The position numbers and the translations under genes are program-made. From NCBI GenBank assembly GCA_035577985.1, contig DATJZY010000176.1:18897-82896 (forward strand): 64,000 nucleotides of DNA, given 5' to 3'. The first letter of the stretch is position 1. The number at the start of each line of letters is the position of its first letter. The notes under the pieces are model-generated. The model did not search any database. It worked only from the letters and a program-made list of their open reading frames with translations, and had not been told where the DNA came from. Shown here piece after piece: positions 46,145 to 55,704 of this stretch. This stretch comes from Candidatus Eisenbacteria bacterium. GTDB lineage: Bacteria; Desulfobacterota; Binatia; DP-6.

Positions 46145-49100
46145 TCAGCGCGGGGCAGGCGTGCAGTCCTCGACGCCGTTCAGCGTCTCGTCGCCATCGG
46201 CGGTGCAGCCGGTGACGCCGGTGGACTGCTCGTAGGGCGGGATGATGGCGCAGGTGTTCTTGCGGGCCGCGTCGCACTTGGGTGCGGTGTCGGCCGGAAT
46301 GGGGCGGATCCAGCCCGGGAGCTGCCGCTCCTTGCAGCTGCCGTTGGGATCGCGCCCGCAGATGCCGCGGTCGTCGAGCACCCCGCCGCTGTTGAAGCAG
46401 TCGACGGCGGTGATGCACTCGCCAATCGTGAGCGTGCTCGGGGCGCCGCGGCACGCCTTGTTGCAGTCGGCGAACACGCTGCCGGCGTCGGAGTTGTCGC
46501 CGCCGCAGCTGATGCCGAGGTCGCTGACGATGCAGTTGAGCGCCATGGTGGTGAGCTGGCGCGCGAGCTGGAGCTTCGGATCGTTGCCCGGGCTCACGCA
46601 GATCGCCTCGAGGGCCGAGTCGGCGCTCGCCACGTTGATGTTCTTGACGACCTCGCCGCACACCTTGAGGCAGCTTCCGGCCGACTCGAGGACCTGCTTG
46701 GTGATGGCGCCAGAGGTGCCCCAGAAGTCGGGCTTGCGGCAGACGACCGGGTGGCAGGACGGGTCGTCGAGCTTGTCGGTGTGCTCGCACTTGCCCGTCT
46801 GCGGGTTGCAGGTGTCGACCGTGCAGTGGTCGTTGTCGGAGCAGGAGGGCGGCGGCAGGTGCTTGCACTCGCCGCTCTGCGGATCGCAGTAGTCGACCGT
46901 GCAGGCGTCGTCATCCGAGCAGGAGGGCGGCGGCAGGTGCTTGCACTGACCGCTCTTCGGCTCGCAGAAGTCCTCGGTGCAGGCGTTGTTGTCCGAGCAG
47001 TTGATGTTCTTCGGCGAGAACATGCACTGGCCGGTCACCGTGTTGCACTGATCGTAGGTGCAGGCGTTGTTGTCGTTGCACGTCGGCGTGACCGTATCGA
47101 CGTGCTTGCACTGGCCGCTCACGGGGTCACAGCGGTCGGCCGTGCACTTGTTGCCGTCGTCGCAGCTCGGCGGCGGCGAGTGCTTGCACTGACCCGTCTG
47201 CGGCTCGCAGGAGTCCTGCGTGCAGCGGTCGCCGTCGTCGCACAGCGAGGGCGGCGGCGGCGAGTGCTTGCAGAGGCCGGTGCGCGCGTCGCACGAGTCG
47301 GTCGTGCAGGCGTTGCCGTCGTCGCACGACGGCGGATCGGAGTGCGTGCACTGACCGGTGCGCGGATCGCACGCATCCTTGGTACAGGCGTCGTCGTCCG
47401 AGCACGAGGGCGGCGGGGCGTGCCGGCACTCGCCGGTGCGCGCGTCGCAGGAGTCCTCGGTGCACAGATCGTCGTCGGCGCAGTTCTTGGTGGAGGTCGT
47501 CTTGCACCCGCCGGTCGTCGGGTCGCAGCTCTCGGTCGTGCAGGCGTTGTTGTCGTCGCACGCGAGCCCGGTCGGCGGGTACTCGCACTTGCCCGTCTGC
47601 GGGTTGCAGACGTCACGCGTGCAGAGGTCGTTGTCGCCGCAGGTGGGCGTCACGACGTCGGTGAAGATGCAGGCACCGGTCGCCGAATCGCACGAGTCGT
47701 CGGTGCAGGCGTTCTCGTCGTTGCACGACTTCGTGCTGGTCGTGGCGCACTGGCCGGTCTGCGGGTTGCAGACCTCGGCCGTGCACGCGTTGTGGTCGTC
47801 GCAGACGATGCCGGTGGACGGGTACTCGCACTGGCCGGTCTGCGGGTTGCAGACGTCCCTCGTGCACAGGTCGTCGTCGCCGCAGGTGGGCGTCACGACG
47901 TCGGTGAAGACGCACTGGCCGCTCGCCGGATCGCACGCGTCGCGCGTGCACGCGTTCTCGTCGTTGCAGCGCTTGGTTCCCGTCGTGGCGCACTGGCCCG
48001 TGGCGGGGTTGCACGCCTCGGTGGTGCAGGCGTTCTCGTCGTCGCAGACGACGCCGGTGGACGGGTACTCGCACTGGCCGGTCTGAGGGTTGCAGAGGTC
48101 CTTCGTGCACAGGTCGTTGTCGCTGCATGTGGGTGTCACGACGTCGGTGTAGACGCACTGGCCCGTTCCCGGGTCGCACGCGTCACGCGTGCAGGCGTTG
48201 CCGTCGTCGCACGACACCGTGCTCGTGGTGGCGCATTGGCCCGTTTCGGGGTTGCAGGCCTCGGTGGTGCAGGCGTTGTTGTCGTTGCACACGATGCCCG
48301 TCGACGGGTACTCGCACTTGCCGGTCCCCGGGTTGCAGACGTCGCTCGTGCACAGGTTGTTGTCGCCGCAGGTGGGCGTCACGACGTCGATGAAGACGCA
48401 CTCGCCGGTCGTCGGCTTGCAGACGTCGTTCGTGCACTTGTTGTCGTCGTTGCAGGTCTTGGTGCTGGTGGTCGCGCACTGGCCGGTCGCCGGGTTGCAG
48501 GCCTCGGTCGTGCAGAGGTTGTTGTCGTTGCAGACGATGCCCGTCGACGGGTGCTCGCACTGACCCGTCTGCGGGTTGCAGACGTCGTTCGTGCACAGGT
48601 CGTCGTCGTTGCAGGTGGGCGTCACGACGTCGGTGTGGCTGCACTGGCCGGTGACGGCGTCACACGCGTCGCGCGTGCACGCGTTGCCGTCGTCGCAGGA
48701 CACCGTGCTCGTGGTCGCGCACTGGCCGGTCGCCGGGTTGCAGCTCTCGGTCGTGCAGGCGTTGTTGTCGTTGCAGACGATCCCCGTGGACGGATACTCG
48801 CACTGGCCCGTCTGCGGGTTGCAGACGTCGCGCGTGCAGAGGTTGCCGTCGCCGCAGGTCGGCGTCACGACGTCGGTGAAGACACACTCGCCGGTCGCGC
48901 GATCGCACTTGTCGGTCGTGCACGCGTTGCCGTCGTCGCAGATGCGCGTGTTGGTCGTCTTGCACTGGCCCGTGGCCGGGTTGCAGGCCTCGGTGGTGCA
49001 GGCGTTGCCGTCGTCGCAGACGATGCCGGTCGACGGATGCTCGCACTGACCCGTCTGGGGGTTGCAGACGTCGTTCGTGCAGAGGTTGTCGTCGTTGCAG

Positions 49101-50908
49101 GTGGGCGTCACGACGTCGGTGTAGACGCACTCGCCGGTCGCCGGATCGCAGGCGTCACGCGTGCACGCGTTGCCGTCGTCGCAGCTCCTGGTGCTGGTCG
49201 TGGAGCACTGGCCCGTGGCCGGGTTGCAGCTCTCCGTCGTGCACGCGTTGCCGTCGTCGCAGACGACGCCGGTGGACGGATACTCGCACTGGCCGGTCTG
49301 CGGGTTGCAGACGTCGCGCGTACAGAGGTTGCCGTCGCCGCAGGTCGGCGTCACGACGTCGGTGAAGACGCACTCGCCGGTCGCGCGATCGCACTTGTCG
49401 GTCGTGCACGCGTTGCCGTCGTCGCAGATGCGCGTATTCGTCGTCTTGCACTGGCCGGTGGCCGGGTTGCAGGCTTCGGTCGTGCAAGCGTTGCCGTCGT
49501 CGCAGACGATGCCGGTGGACGGATGCTCGCACTGGCCGGTCAGCGGGTTGCAGACGTCGTTGGTGCAGAGGTCGTCGTCGTTGCAGGCGGGCGTCACGAC
49601 GTCGGTGAAGACGCACTCGCCGGTCGCCGGGTTGCAGGCGTCGCGGGTGCACGCGTTCTCGTCGTTGCAGCTCCGGGTGCTGGTCGTCGCACACTGGCCG
49701 GTCGACGGATCGCAACGCTCGGTCGTGCAGGCGTCGCCGTCGTCGCACACGAGCCCGGTCGACGGGTACTCGCACTGGCCCGTCTGCGGGTTGCAGACGT
49801 CCCGCGTGCAGAGGTCGCCGTCGTTGCAGGTGGGCGTCACGACGTCCTCGTACACGCACTCGCCGCTCGCGGGATCGCACTTGTCGGTCGTGCAGGCGTT
49901 GCCGTCGTCGCAAACCCTGCGGTCGGTCGTCTTGCACTCGCCGGTCGCCGGGTTGCAGGCTTCGGTCGTGCAGGCGTCCTGGTCGTCGCAGACGATGCCG
50001 GTCGGCGGGTGCTCGCACTGGCCGGTCTGCGGGTTGCAGACGTCCCGGGTGCAGAGGTCGTCGTCGCCGCAGGTGGGCGTGACGACGTCGGTGTAGACGC
50101 ACTCGCCGGTCGCCGGGTCGCAGGCGTCCGTCGTGCAGGCGTTCTCGTCGTCGCAGTGCACGGCCTGGGTGTAGACGCACTGGCCGGTCGCGGGGTCGCA
50201 GGCGTCGCGGGTGCACAGGCTGCCGTCGTCGCAGGTGACGGCCGCCACGGAGGTGCACTGGCCCGTGTCGGGATTGCAGAAGTCGCGCGTGCAGGCGTCG
50301 CCGTCGTCGCACACGACGTCCGGATACGAGCACGCCGCCGAGCCCGCTTTCGTCGGATCGCAGACGTCGCGCGTGCAGAGGTCGTCGTCACCGCACAGGA
50401 TGACGGGCGTCTTCTTCGGCATGGTGGCCGAGATGCCGGTCGTGTCGATCTCGCCGTCGTGGCCGACGCCGCCGCTGTAGACGGCGGTGGCGTTGATCTG
50501 TCCGCCGACGATGTCCTCCGTACGAACGGTGTACGGAATGAGCCCGCTCGTCAGGTCCTGCATGCTGCAGCCGTCGGTACCGCCGACGCACGGCGCGCTC
50601 GGCGTCACGACGACGGGCGTGCCGTCGGGGAGCGTCAGCGTGAGCGAGCCGCCTTCGAACGAGCAGCCGCTGGTCGAGTCCTTGCGGAGGTGGAGCTGGT
50701 AGAAGATGCTCTCGCACTGCGACAGCGCGCCGGTGACGCCGGTCGTGCCGTCGCCGCGGAACACCATCACCTGAATCGACGCGGTGGTGCCGGTGCATCC
50801 GACCGGATCGACGTGCGCGCGAGCCGTGCCTCCCAGTGCGAGGAGCAGCGTCCCGATCATCGCCACCGTCGTTCGAATCGAGTGACGCGTTCTTTCCGTA
50901 CAGCTCAT
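46145..50908 (-). CDS. Giant secreted protein of 45 Cys-rich CTDC-type repeats
   Basis: About 1587 residues with a signal peptide (TTVAMIGTLLLALGGTARA). A domain of some 150 residues is followed by 45 tandem units of 26-28 residues (nucleotides about 46745-50400), each C-x-D-x-x-x-C-T-x-D-x-C-[ND]-P-x-T-G-x-C with four Cys. This matches the Dictyostelium CTDC repeat (PF00526) of prestalk extracellular matrix proteins. Units 5-36 are ordered in threes: one with EYPSTGIV, one with TTSTR, one with VFTDVVTPT. Units 12-14 and 18-20 are identical over nearly the whole triplet. The C-terminal 210 residues form another Cys-rich domain. The start is ATG at 50908; GTG at 50938 is possible. Adhesive or matrix role is inferred. 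Confidence 0.9.
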   Translation of the reverse strand: MSCTERTRHSIRTTVAMIGTLLLALGGTARAHVDPVGCTGTTASIQVMVFRGDGTTGVTGALSQCESIFYQLHLRKDSTSGCSFEGGSLTLTLPDGTPVVVTPSAPCVGGTDGCSMQDLTSGLIPYTVRTEDIVGGQINATAVYSGGVGHDGEIDTTGISATMPKKTPVILCGDDDLCTRDVCDPTKAGSAACSYPDVVCDDGDACTRDFCNPDTGQCTSVAAVTCDDGSLCTRDACDPATGQCVYTQAVHCDDENACTTDACDPATGECVYTDVVTPTCGDDDLCTRDVCNPQTGQCEHPPTGIVCDDQDACTTEACNPATGECKTTDRRVCDDGNACTTDKCDPASGECVYEDVVTPTCNDGDLCTRDVCNPQTGQCEYPSTGLVCDDGDACTTERCDPSTGQCATTSTRSCNDENACTRDACNPATGECVFTDVVTPACNDDDLCTNDVCNPLTGQCEHPSTGIVCDDGNACTTEACNPATGQCKTTNTRICDDGNACTTDKCDRATGECVFTDVVTPTCGDGNLCTRDVCNPQTGQCEYPSTGVVCDDGNACTTESCNPATGQCSTTSTRSCDDGNACTRDACDPATGECVYTDVVTPTCNDDNLCTNDVCNPQTGQCEHPSTGIVCDDGNACTTEACNPATGQCKTTNTRICDDGNACTTDKCDRATGECVFTDVVTPTCGDGNLCTRDVCNPQTGQCEYPSTGIVCNDNNACTTESCNPATGQCATTSTVSCDDGNACTRDACDAVTGQCSHTDVVTPTCNDDDLCTNDVCNPQTGQCEHPSTGIVCNDNNLCTTEACNPATGQCATTSTKTCNDDNKCTNDVCKPTTGECVFIDVVTPTCGDNNLCTSDVCNPGTGKCEYPSTGIVCNDNNACTTEACNPETGQCATTSTVSCDDGNACTRDACDPGTGQCVYTDVVTPTCSDNDLCTKDLCNPQTGQCEYPSTGVVCDDENACTTEACNPATGQCATTGTKRCNDENACTRDACDPASGQCVFTDVVTPTCGDDDLCTRDVCNPQTGQCEYPSTGIVCDDHNACTAEVCNPQTGQCATTSTKSCNDENACTDDSCDSATGACIFTDVVTPTCGDNDLCTRDVCNPQTGKCEYPPTGLACDDNNACTTESCDPTTGGCKTTSTKNCADDDLCTEDSCDARTGECRHAPPPSCSDDDACTKDACDPRTGQCTHSDPPSCDDGNACTTDSCDARTGLCKHSPPPPSLCDDGDRCTQDSCEPQTGQCKHSPPPSCDDGNKCTADRCDPVSGQCKHVDTVTPTCNDNNACTYDQCNTVTGQCMFSPKNINCSDNNACTEDFCEPKSGQCKHLPPPSCSDDDACTVDYCDPQSGECKHLPPPSCSDNDHCTVDTCNPQTGKCEHTDKLDDPSCHPVVCRKPDFWGTSGAITKQVLESAGSCLKVCGEVVKNINVASADSALEAICVSPGNDPKLQLARQLTTMALNCIVSDLGISCGGDNSDAGSVFADCNKACRGAPSTLTIGECITAVDCFNSGGVLDDRGICGRDPNGSCKERQLPGWIRPIPADTAPKCDAARKNTCAIIPPYEQSTGVTGCTADGDETLNGVEDCTPAPR

Positions 50909-51100
50909 GCGCGAGGCCCCCGTCGGTTGTGCGGACACGTTGCGTGCCGCGAAGCTCGCACGTCGCTACTCCTCTTGCAGCTTTGCTGTCAATGACTTGC
51001 GACCTAGCGAGCTGCCAAAATGTGTACGAGGTTGAACGTCGCAAGGCGCTCGGCAGGGCGAACGCTGTGTGGCTGTGAACGCCGGGACACATCGACGCGC

Positions 51101-51126
51101 GACGTAGGCCCTGCAGGACCTACGTC
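51101..51126. terminator. Stem-loop downstream of nagZ
   Basis: GACGTAGG (51101-51108) and CCTACGTC (51119-51126) are perfectly complementary, with a CCTGCAGG core as loop. It sits nine bases past the nagZ stop on the minus strand and thus is a good candidate for transcription termination, though no long T-run follows. The rest of the interval 50909-51100 contains no recognised feature. Confidence 0.5.
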
Positions 51127-51134
51127 GGCAGGCG

Positions 51135-52208
51135 CTAGCGCACTGCGGAGAGCTGGAGACGGCGCGCGAGGCGCGTGTGGGCCGGCCACCCGAGGCGCGG
51201 ACTCGGTTGTCGCGCGGGGACGCGACGTCGCAGATCGTGAATGCGGCCGACGGCCTCGGTCACGCGCCGCGGTGCGAGCGCGCCACTCGCGATCGCCTGC
51301 TCGACGCCGGTCATCGCGCGTTCGGCGACGTCGAGCGACTGACACACGAGGAGCATGTCGCATCCCGCGGCGAGCGCCTCGGGCGCGAGCCGCTCGGGCG
51401 CGGCGCGTCCGGCGACCGCCTGCATCTCGAGGTCGTCGCTGAAGAGCACGCCCGTGAACCCGAGACGCCGCCGCAGGAGGCTCGTCGCGATCGCCGGCGA
51501 GAGCGTCGCGGGATGTTTCGGGTCGAGGGCGGGGTAGACGACGTGCGCCGACATCAGGGCGGGAATGCCGGCGCGGATCGCACGCACGAAGGGCGGGATC
51601 TCGACCGTGGTGAGCGCCCGCCGCGACGCCGAGACGCGCGGTAGCACCTTGTGCGAGTCGCCGAGCGTGCGCCCGTGTCCGGGGAAGTGCTTGCCGCAGG
51701 GGAGGACGCCGCCGCGCTCGAGGCCGCGCGCGACCGCGACGCCGAAGCGCGCCACCTGCGCGGCGGTGGTGCCGTAGGCGCGGTCGCCGATGACCTCGTT
51801 GCGCGGGTTCGCCCACACGTCGAGCACCGGCGCGAAGTCGATGTCGATGCCGATCGCGGCGAGCTCGCGGCCCATCGCTTCGCCGACGGCCTCGGCGAGT
51901 CGAACGCTCTTGGCGGCGGCGACGACGGCGGCGGCCGGGAAGGGGGTGAACGGCCGCATCCGGAACCGGTCCACGCGTCCGCCTTCGTGATCGATCCCGA
52001 CCAGCGGCGAGACGCCCGGGCCGAGCGCATGGAGGTCGGCAATCAGATGTCGGAGCTGGCTCGCCGAGTGGACGTTGCGCTTGAAGAGGATGACGCCGCC
52101 GGGCGGACGTTCGGTGAGGAAGCGCCGGGTGTCCGCATCGAGCGTCGGGCCCGGGATCCCCACCATGAAGAGCTGGGAGATGGTTCGCCGTAGCACGGAC
52201 GTCGGCAT
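51135..52208 (-). CDS. nagZ: Beta-N-acetylhexosaminidase NagZ
   Basis: Family 3 glycoside hydrolase of 357 residues, cytoplasmic, releasing N-acetylglucosamine from peptidoglycan turnover products. It has GGVILFKRN, LVGIDHEGGRVDRF, the KHFPGHGRTLGDSH loop with the catalytic His/Asp pair, and VLFSDDLEMQAV carrying the nucleophile Asp. Length and layout match single-domain NagZ. ATG start. It diverges from the kinase gene over 81 bases. Confidence 0.93.
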   Translation of the reverse strand: MPTSVLRRTISQLFMVGIPGPTLDADTRRFLTERPPGGVILFKRNVHSASQLRHLIADLHALGPGVSPLVGIDHEGGRVDRFRMRPFTPFPAAAVVAAAKSVRLAEAVGEAMGRELAAIGIDIDFAPVLDVWANPRNEVIGDRAYGTTAAQVARFGVAVARGLERGGVLPCGKHFPGHGRTLGDSHKVLPRVSASRRALTTVEIPPFVRAIRAGIPALMSAHVVYPALDPKHPATLSPAIATSLLRRRLGFTGVLFSDDLEMQAVAGRAAPERLAPEALAAGCDMLLVCQSLDVAERAMTGVEQAIASGALAPRRVTEAVGRIHDLRRRVPARQPSPRLGWPAHTRLARRLQLSAVR

Positions 52209-52289
52209 GGACCCGGGGGCCTATAGCACGAAGTTCTATGGACACGATGCGGCGGAGGTGTTACGTAACGCCGCACTCGAAGGGCGGGG

Positions 52290-52940
52290 ATGGCGGCGGA
52301 CCGAACGGCGCGTTACATCGCGGTGGAGGGCCCGATCGGAGTCGGGAAAACGGCCCTCGCCCGGCGACTCGCCGCCGACTTCGGCTCGCAGCTGATCCTC
52401 GAGCACGTCGAGGACAATCCGTTCCTACGCAAGTTCTACGAGGACCCGAGCCGCTATGCCTTCCAGGCGCAGCTTCACTTCCTGCTCGAGCGCTACCGCC
52501 AGCAGCGCGACGTGCACGAGCGCGGCCTGCCGGCGGCCGGCCTGGTGGCGGACTACCTCTTCGCCAAGGATGGGATCTTCGCCGGGGTCACCCTCAATGC
52601 GGACGAGGGGGCCCTCTACCGGCAGGTCTTCGACCTCCTCGACCGCCAGATTCCCCGGCCGGACCTGGTCATTTACCTCGAGGCGCGGCCTGCTGTATTA
52701 CTCAAGCGCATCAAGAAGCGTGGTCTCGAGTACGAACGGACGATCACCAAGGACTATCTCGAACGGCTCACGGAGGCGTTTCGAAACTTCTTCCACCACT
52801 ATACGGATGCCCCACTGCTCGTGGTGAACAGCTCGGACATCGACTTCGTCGAGCACGGCAGTGACCTGGCCGATCTCATCCACGAGATCCGGGGCATGCG
52901 ACAGGGGGTACAGCACTACATTCCGCTTGGATCACGGTAA
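52290..52940 (+). CDS. Deoxynucleoside kinase
   Basis: A 216-residue dNK-family kinase (salvage of deoxyadenosine, deoxyguanosine or deoxycytidine). Walker A is EGPIGVGKTALARRLA; LILEHVEDNPFLRKFYEDP, the DRH-like ADYLFAKD, YLEARPAVLLKRIKKRG and the lid region ERTITKDYLERL follow. The exact base specificity is unclear. It comes 205 bases before panB. In many delta-type genomes the same gene precedes panBCD. Confidence 0.9.
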   Translation: MAADRTARYIAVEGPIGVGKTALARRLAADFGSQLILEHVEDNPFLRKFYEDPSRYAFQAQLHFLLERYRQQRDVHERGLPAAGLVADYLFAKDGIFAGVTLNADEGALYRQVFDLLDRQIPRPDLVIYLEARPAVLLKRIKKRGLEYERTITKDYLERLTEAFRNFFHHYTDAPLLVVNSSDIDFVEHGSDLADLIHEIRGMRQGVQHYIPLGSR

Positions 52941-53108
52941 CTGACCCCGACCCACAACGGGCGGGGATTGGAACGGACCGAGACGGTAGGCAGACGACGG
53001 CGACAATCGAACGGAACGGCACCACCCGCGAGCCGACCACGACCCCGAGCAGCGATGCCGGGGATCGAGCGAGGCGACGGGCACTCCCGACGAGCGACGC
53101 ACGTACTA

Positions 53109-53145
53109 CGGCCTCCCGGACTGCGGTCCGAGGAGGCCGTTTCTT
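53109..53145 (+). promoter_or_regulatory. Terminator-like hairpin enclosing the panB Shine-Dalgarno
   Basis: CGGCCTCC (53109-53116) pairs exactly with GGAGGCCG (53132-53139); inside, CGGAC pairs with GTCCG around TGCG. The T-rich TTTCTT follows at once, then the panB ATG at 53146. GGAGG at 53132-53136 is both in the stem and the Shine-Dalgarno, nine bases from the start codon. The structure can stop transcription after the kinase gene, or mask panB translation. No ligand-binding leader was recognised in 52941-53108. Confidence 0.7.
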
Positions 53146-53988
53146 ATGGAGAGCTCGAAGCGAGTGACGGTTCCGGACATCGGTCGCATGAAGGCGGCGG
53201 GAGAGCGGATCACGATGGTGACCGCCTACGACTGGACCTTCGCCCGGCTCCTCGACGAGGCCGGCGTCGACATGCTGCTGGTGGGCGACTCCCTCGGCAT
53301 GGTCGTGCAGGGCCACGAGACGACCATTCCGGTCACGCTCGACGAGATGGTCTACCACACGCGCATGGTCGCGCGCGGCGCGAAGCGCGCGCTCGTGGTC
53401 GGCGATCTGCCGTTCGGGAGCTACCAGGGCGGACCCGATCGGGCGGTCGAGAGCGCCATCCGACTCGTGAAGGACGGCGGCGCGCAGTGCGTGAAGCTCG
53501 AGGGCGGACTCGCCATGGCGGAGACGATCGAGCGCATCGCCTCGATCGACATCCCCGTCGTCGGACACGTGGGTCTCACGCCACAGTCCGTGCACCGCAT
53601 CGGCGGGCACCGCGTGCAGGGGCGTCGCCACGGCAGCACGCCCGGCGGTCGCGAGCGCGTCATCGAGGACGCGAAGACGGTCGAGGCCGCGGGCGCGTTC
53701 GCCGTGGTCCTCGAGTGCATTCCGCTCGATCTCGCCGCCGAGATCACCGAAGCGCTCACCATCCCGACGATCGGCATCGGCGCCGGCGTGCACTGCGACG
53801 GCCAGGTGCTGGTTCTCCACGATCTCGTCGGCTTCAACGACGCGTGGACGCCCCGCTTCGCGAAGCGCTACGCCGAGCTCGGTCGCGCCGTCGTGCAGGC
53901 GGCGCAGGCGTACGTGGGCGAGGTGAAGGGCGGCGCGTTCCCGACCGACGCACACGCGTTCGCCCCCAAGGTGGCGGCTGCAAGCTGA
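53146..53988 (+). CDS. panB: 3-methyl-2-oxobutanoate hydroxymethyltransferase
   Basis: First committed enzyme of pantothenate synthesis, using 5,10-methylene-THF to make ketopantoate; 280 residues. It has [80 protein letters not shown] and [18 protein letters not shown], all typical. The stop overlaps the ATG of panC (TGATG). Confidence 0.96.
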   Translation: MESSKRVTVPDIGRMKAAGERITMVTAYDWTFARLLDEAGVDMLLVGDSLGMVVQGHETTIPVTLDEMVYHTRMVARGAKRALVVGDLPFGSYQGGPDRAVESAIRLVKDGGAQCVKLEGGLAMAETIERIASIDIPVVGHVGLTPQSVHRIGGHRVQGRRHGSTPGGRERVIEDAKTVEAAGAFAVVLECIPLDLAAEITEALTIPTIGIGAGVHCDGQVLVLHDLVGFNDAWTPRFAKRYAELGRAVVQAAQAYVGEVKGGAFPTDAHAFAPKVAAAS

Positions 53989-54848
53989 TGGTGACGCTCG
54001 CCACACCCGGCGCCATGCAGGCGTGGGCCCGCGCGGAGCAGCGGGCCGGCCGGCGCGTCGCGCTCGTTCCCACCATGGGGGCGCTCCACGAGGGCCATCT
54101 GGCCCTCGTCGCCGAGGCCCGACGGCACGCCGAGCGCGTCGTCGTGTCGATCTTCGTGAATCCGATCCAGTTCAACCGCCGCGACGACTTCGAGCGCTAC
54201 CCGCGCCCGATGGACGAGGACGCCGCGCGCTGCGCAGCGGCGGGCGTGGACGCGATCTACGCGCCCTCGGCGGCGGCCATGTACCCCGAAGGCTTCCAGA
54301 CGCACGTCGAGGCGGGGAAGCTGACCGAGCCACTGTGCGGCGCCGCCCGACCCGGGCATTTCCGTGGCGTCACGACGGTGGTCACCAAGCTGTTCCACGC
54401 CGTGCGGCCCGACGTGGCCGTGTTCGGCGAGAAGGACTTCCAGCAGCTCGCGATCGTGCGACGCATGACCGCGGATCTCGACTTCGGGATCGAGATCGTG
54501 GGCGTCCCGACGGTGCGGGAGGAGGACGGGCTCGCCCTCTCGAGCCGCAATCGTCTCCTCTCGCCGCAGGCGCGCATGGCGGCGCGCTGCGTGCCGCGGG
54601 CGCTCGACGCCGCCGCAACGGCGGTGGCAAAGGGCGAGACGCGGGCCGCGACGGTCGTCGCGGCCGCAACGGCGGCCGTCGCGGCCGAGCCCACAGCGCG
54701 CCTCGAGTATGCCGAGGCGCGCGATCCCGAGACCTTGGATGCGGCGGAGGTGGTGACGGGGCCGACGGTGATCGCCCTCGCGGTTTGGGTGGGCGGCGTA
54801 CGGCTCATCGACAACCGAGTACTCGTGCCAGGGAGAGACGAGCGATGA
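53988..54848 (+). CDS. panC: Pantothenate synthetase
   Basis: ATP-dependent pantoate-beta-alanine ligase of 286 residues. The nucleotide-binding [14 protein letters not shown] (HxGH) and [22 protein letters not shown], then [32 protein letters not shown] (KMSKS-like) and LSPQAR are diagnostic. It overlaps panB at its start and panD at its end (ATGA). Confidence 0.96.
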   Translation: MVTLATPGAMQAWARAEQRAGRRVALVPTMGALHEGHLALVAEARRHAERVVVSIFVNPIQFNRRDDFERYPRPMDEDAARCAAAGVDAIYAPSAAAMYPEGFQTHVEAGKLTEPLCGAARPGHFRGVTTVVTKLFHAVRPDVAVFGEKDFQQLAIVRRMTADLDFGIEIVGVPTVREEDGLALSSRNRLLSPQARMAARCVPRALDAAATAVAKGETRAATVVAAATAAVAAEPTARLEYAEARDPETLDAAEVVTGPTVIALAVWVGGVRLIDNRVLVPGRDER

Positions 54849-55234
54849 CACGCAAGATGATGCGCGCGAAGATCCATCGGGCCACCGTCACGCAGGCGGA
54901 CGTCGACTACGAGGGCTCGATCTCGATCGATCGGACGCTCATGGACGCCACCGACCTGTTGCCCAACGAGGCCGTGTGCGTGTGGAACGTCACCAACGGC
55001 AACCGCTTCGAGACCTACGTCGTCGAGGGCGAGCGCGACTCCGGCTGCATCTGCGTGAACGGGGCCGCGGCGCACCTGGTCGATCCGGGCGACCTCGTCA
55101 TCATCGCGGCCTTCACGTGGATGTCCGAGGAAGCGGCGCGCAAGCACGAGCCGAAGGTCGTGTTCGTCGACGAGGAGAACCGCATCCGCGAGAAGCGCAG
55201 CGAGGTGCCCGGGCCCTTGCGCGCGATCCACTGA
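54845..55234 (+). CDS. panD: Aspartate 1-decarboxylase
   Basis: Pyruvoyl enzyme making beta-alanine, 129 residues. The autocleavage motif YEGS places Gly24-Ser25 at the standard site; the Ser becomes the pyruvoyl group. [37 protein letters not shown] and [12 protein letters not shown] are family segments. It starts inside the last codon of panC and ends by sharing a base with smpB. Confidence 0.96.
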   Translation: MTRKMMRAKIHRATVTQADVDYEGSISIDRTLMDATDLLPNEAVCVWNVTNGNRFETYVVEGERDSGCICVNGAAAHLVDPGDLVIIAAFTWMSEEAARKHEPKVVFVDEENRIREKRSEVPGPLRAIH

Positions 55235-55704
55235 TGGCCGAGGCCCGCGACCGCGACATCACCGTCAACCGGCGGGCCTTCCACGACTACCACATCGACG
55301 ACCGCGTCGAGGCGGGGCTGGCCCTCATCGGCTCCGAGGTGAAGTCGCTGCGCGACGGCCGGGCGCAGCTGAAGGATTCGTACGCGCGCTTCTTCGGTGA
55401 CGAGCTGTTCCTGGTGGGTGCGCACATCAGCCCGTACGCGCCGTCGAGCCAGTTCGGCCACGCGCCCGAGCGGCATCGAAAGCTCCTGCTACACCGGCGC
55501 GAGATCGACAAGCTCGCCGGCAAGGTCAAGGAGCGGGGCTACACGGTGATCCCGCTGCGACTGTACTGGGTGCGCGGCCGGTGCAAGGTCGAGCTGGGCC
55601 TCGCGCGCGGCAAGAAGGCGCCCGACAAGCGCGAGGCGATCCGCGAGCGCACGACGCGGCGGGAGATCGATCGGGCGATGGCGGCGGGGCGGCGCCGGGG
55701 CTGA
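55234..55704 (+). CDS. smpB: SsrA-binding protein SmpB
   Basis: Partner of tmRNA in trans-translation, 156 residues. It has NRRAFHDYHIDDRVEAGLALIGSEVKSLRDGRAQLKDSYARF, then HKL-type RHRKLLLHRREIDKLAGKVKERG and the basic C-terminal tail GLARGKKAPDKREAIRERTTRREIDR. It is the last gene of the pan operon, while its RNA partner ssrA stands 3.5 kb away. The next gene converges end to end (TGATCA). Confidence 0.97.
   Translation: MAEARDRDITVNRRAFHDYHIDDRVEAGLALIGSEVKSLRDGRAQLKDSYARFFGDELFLVGAHISPYAPSSQFGHAPERHRKLLLHRREIDKLAGKVKERGYTVIPLRLYWVRGRCKVELGLARGKKAPDKREAIRERTTRREIDRAMAAGRRRG

Noticed and set aside
46745..50400. Regular repeats of about 81 bases resembling a CRISPR-like array
   Set aside because: The period is an exact multiple of three, the repeats are coding with conserved Cys, and no unique spacers or cas genes occur.
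46751..50995. A very long open frame antisense to the giant repeat gene
   Set aside because: It mirrors the repeated Cys-rich codons on the other strand and has only Val/Ala/Arg-rich composition with no domain or signal peptide.
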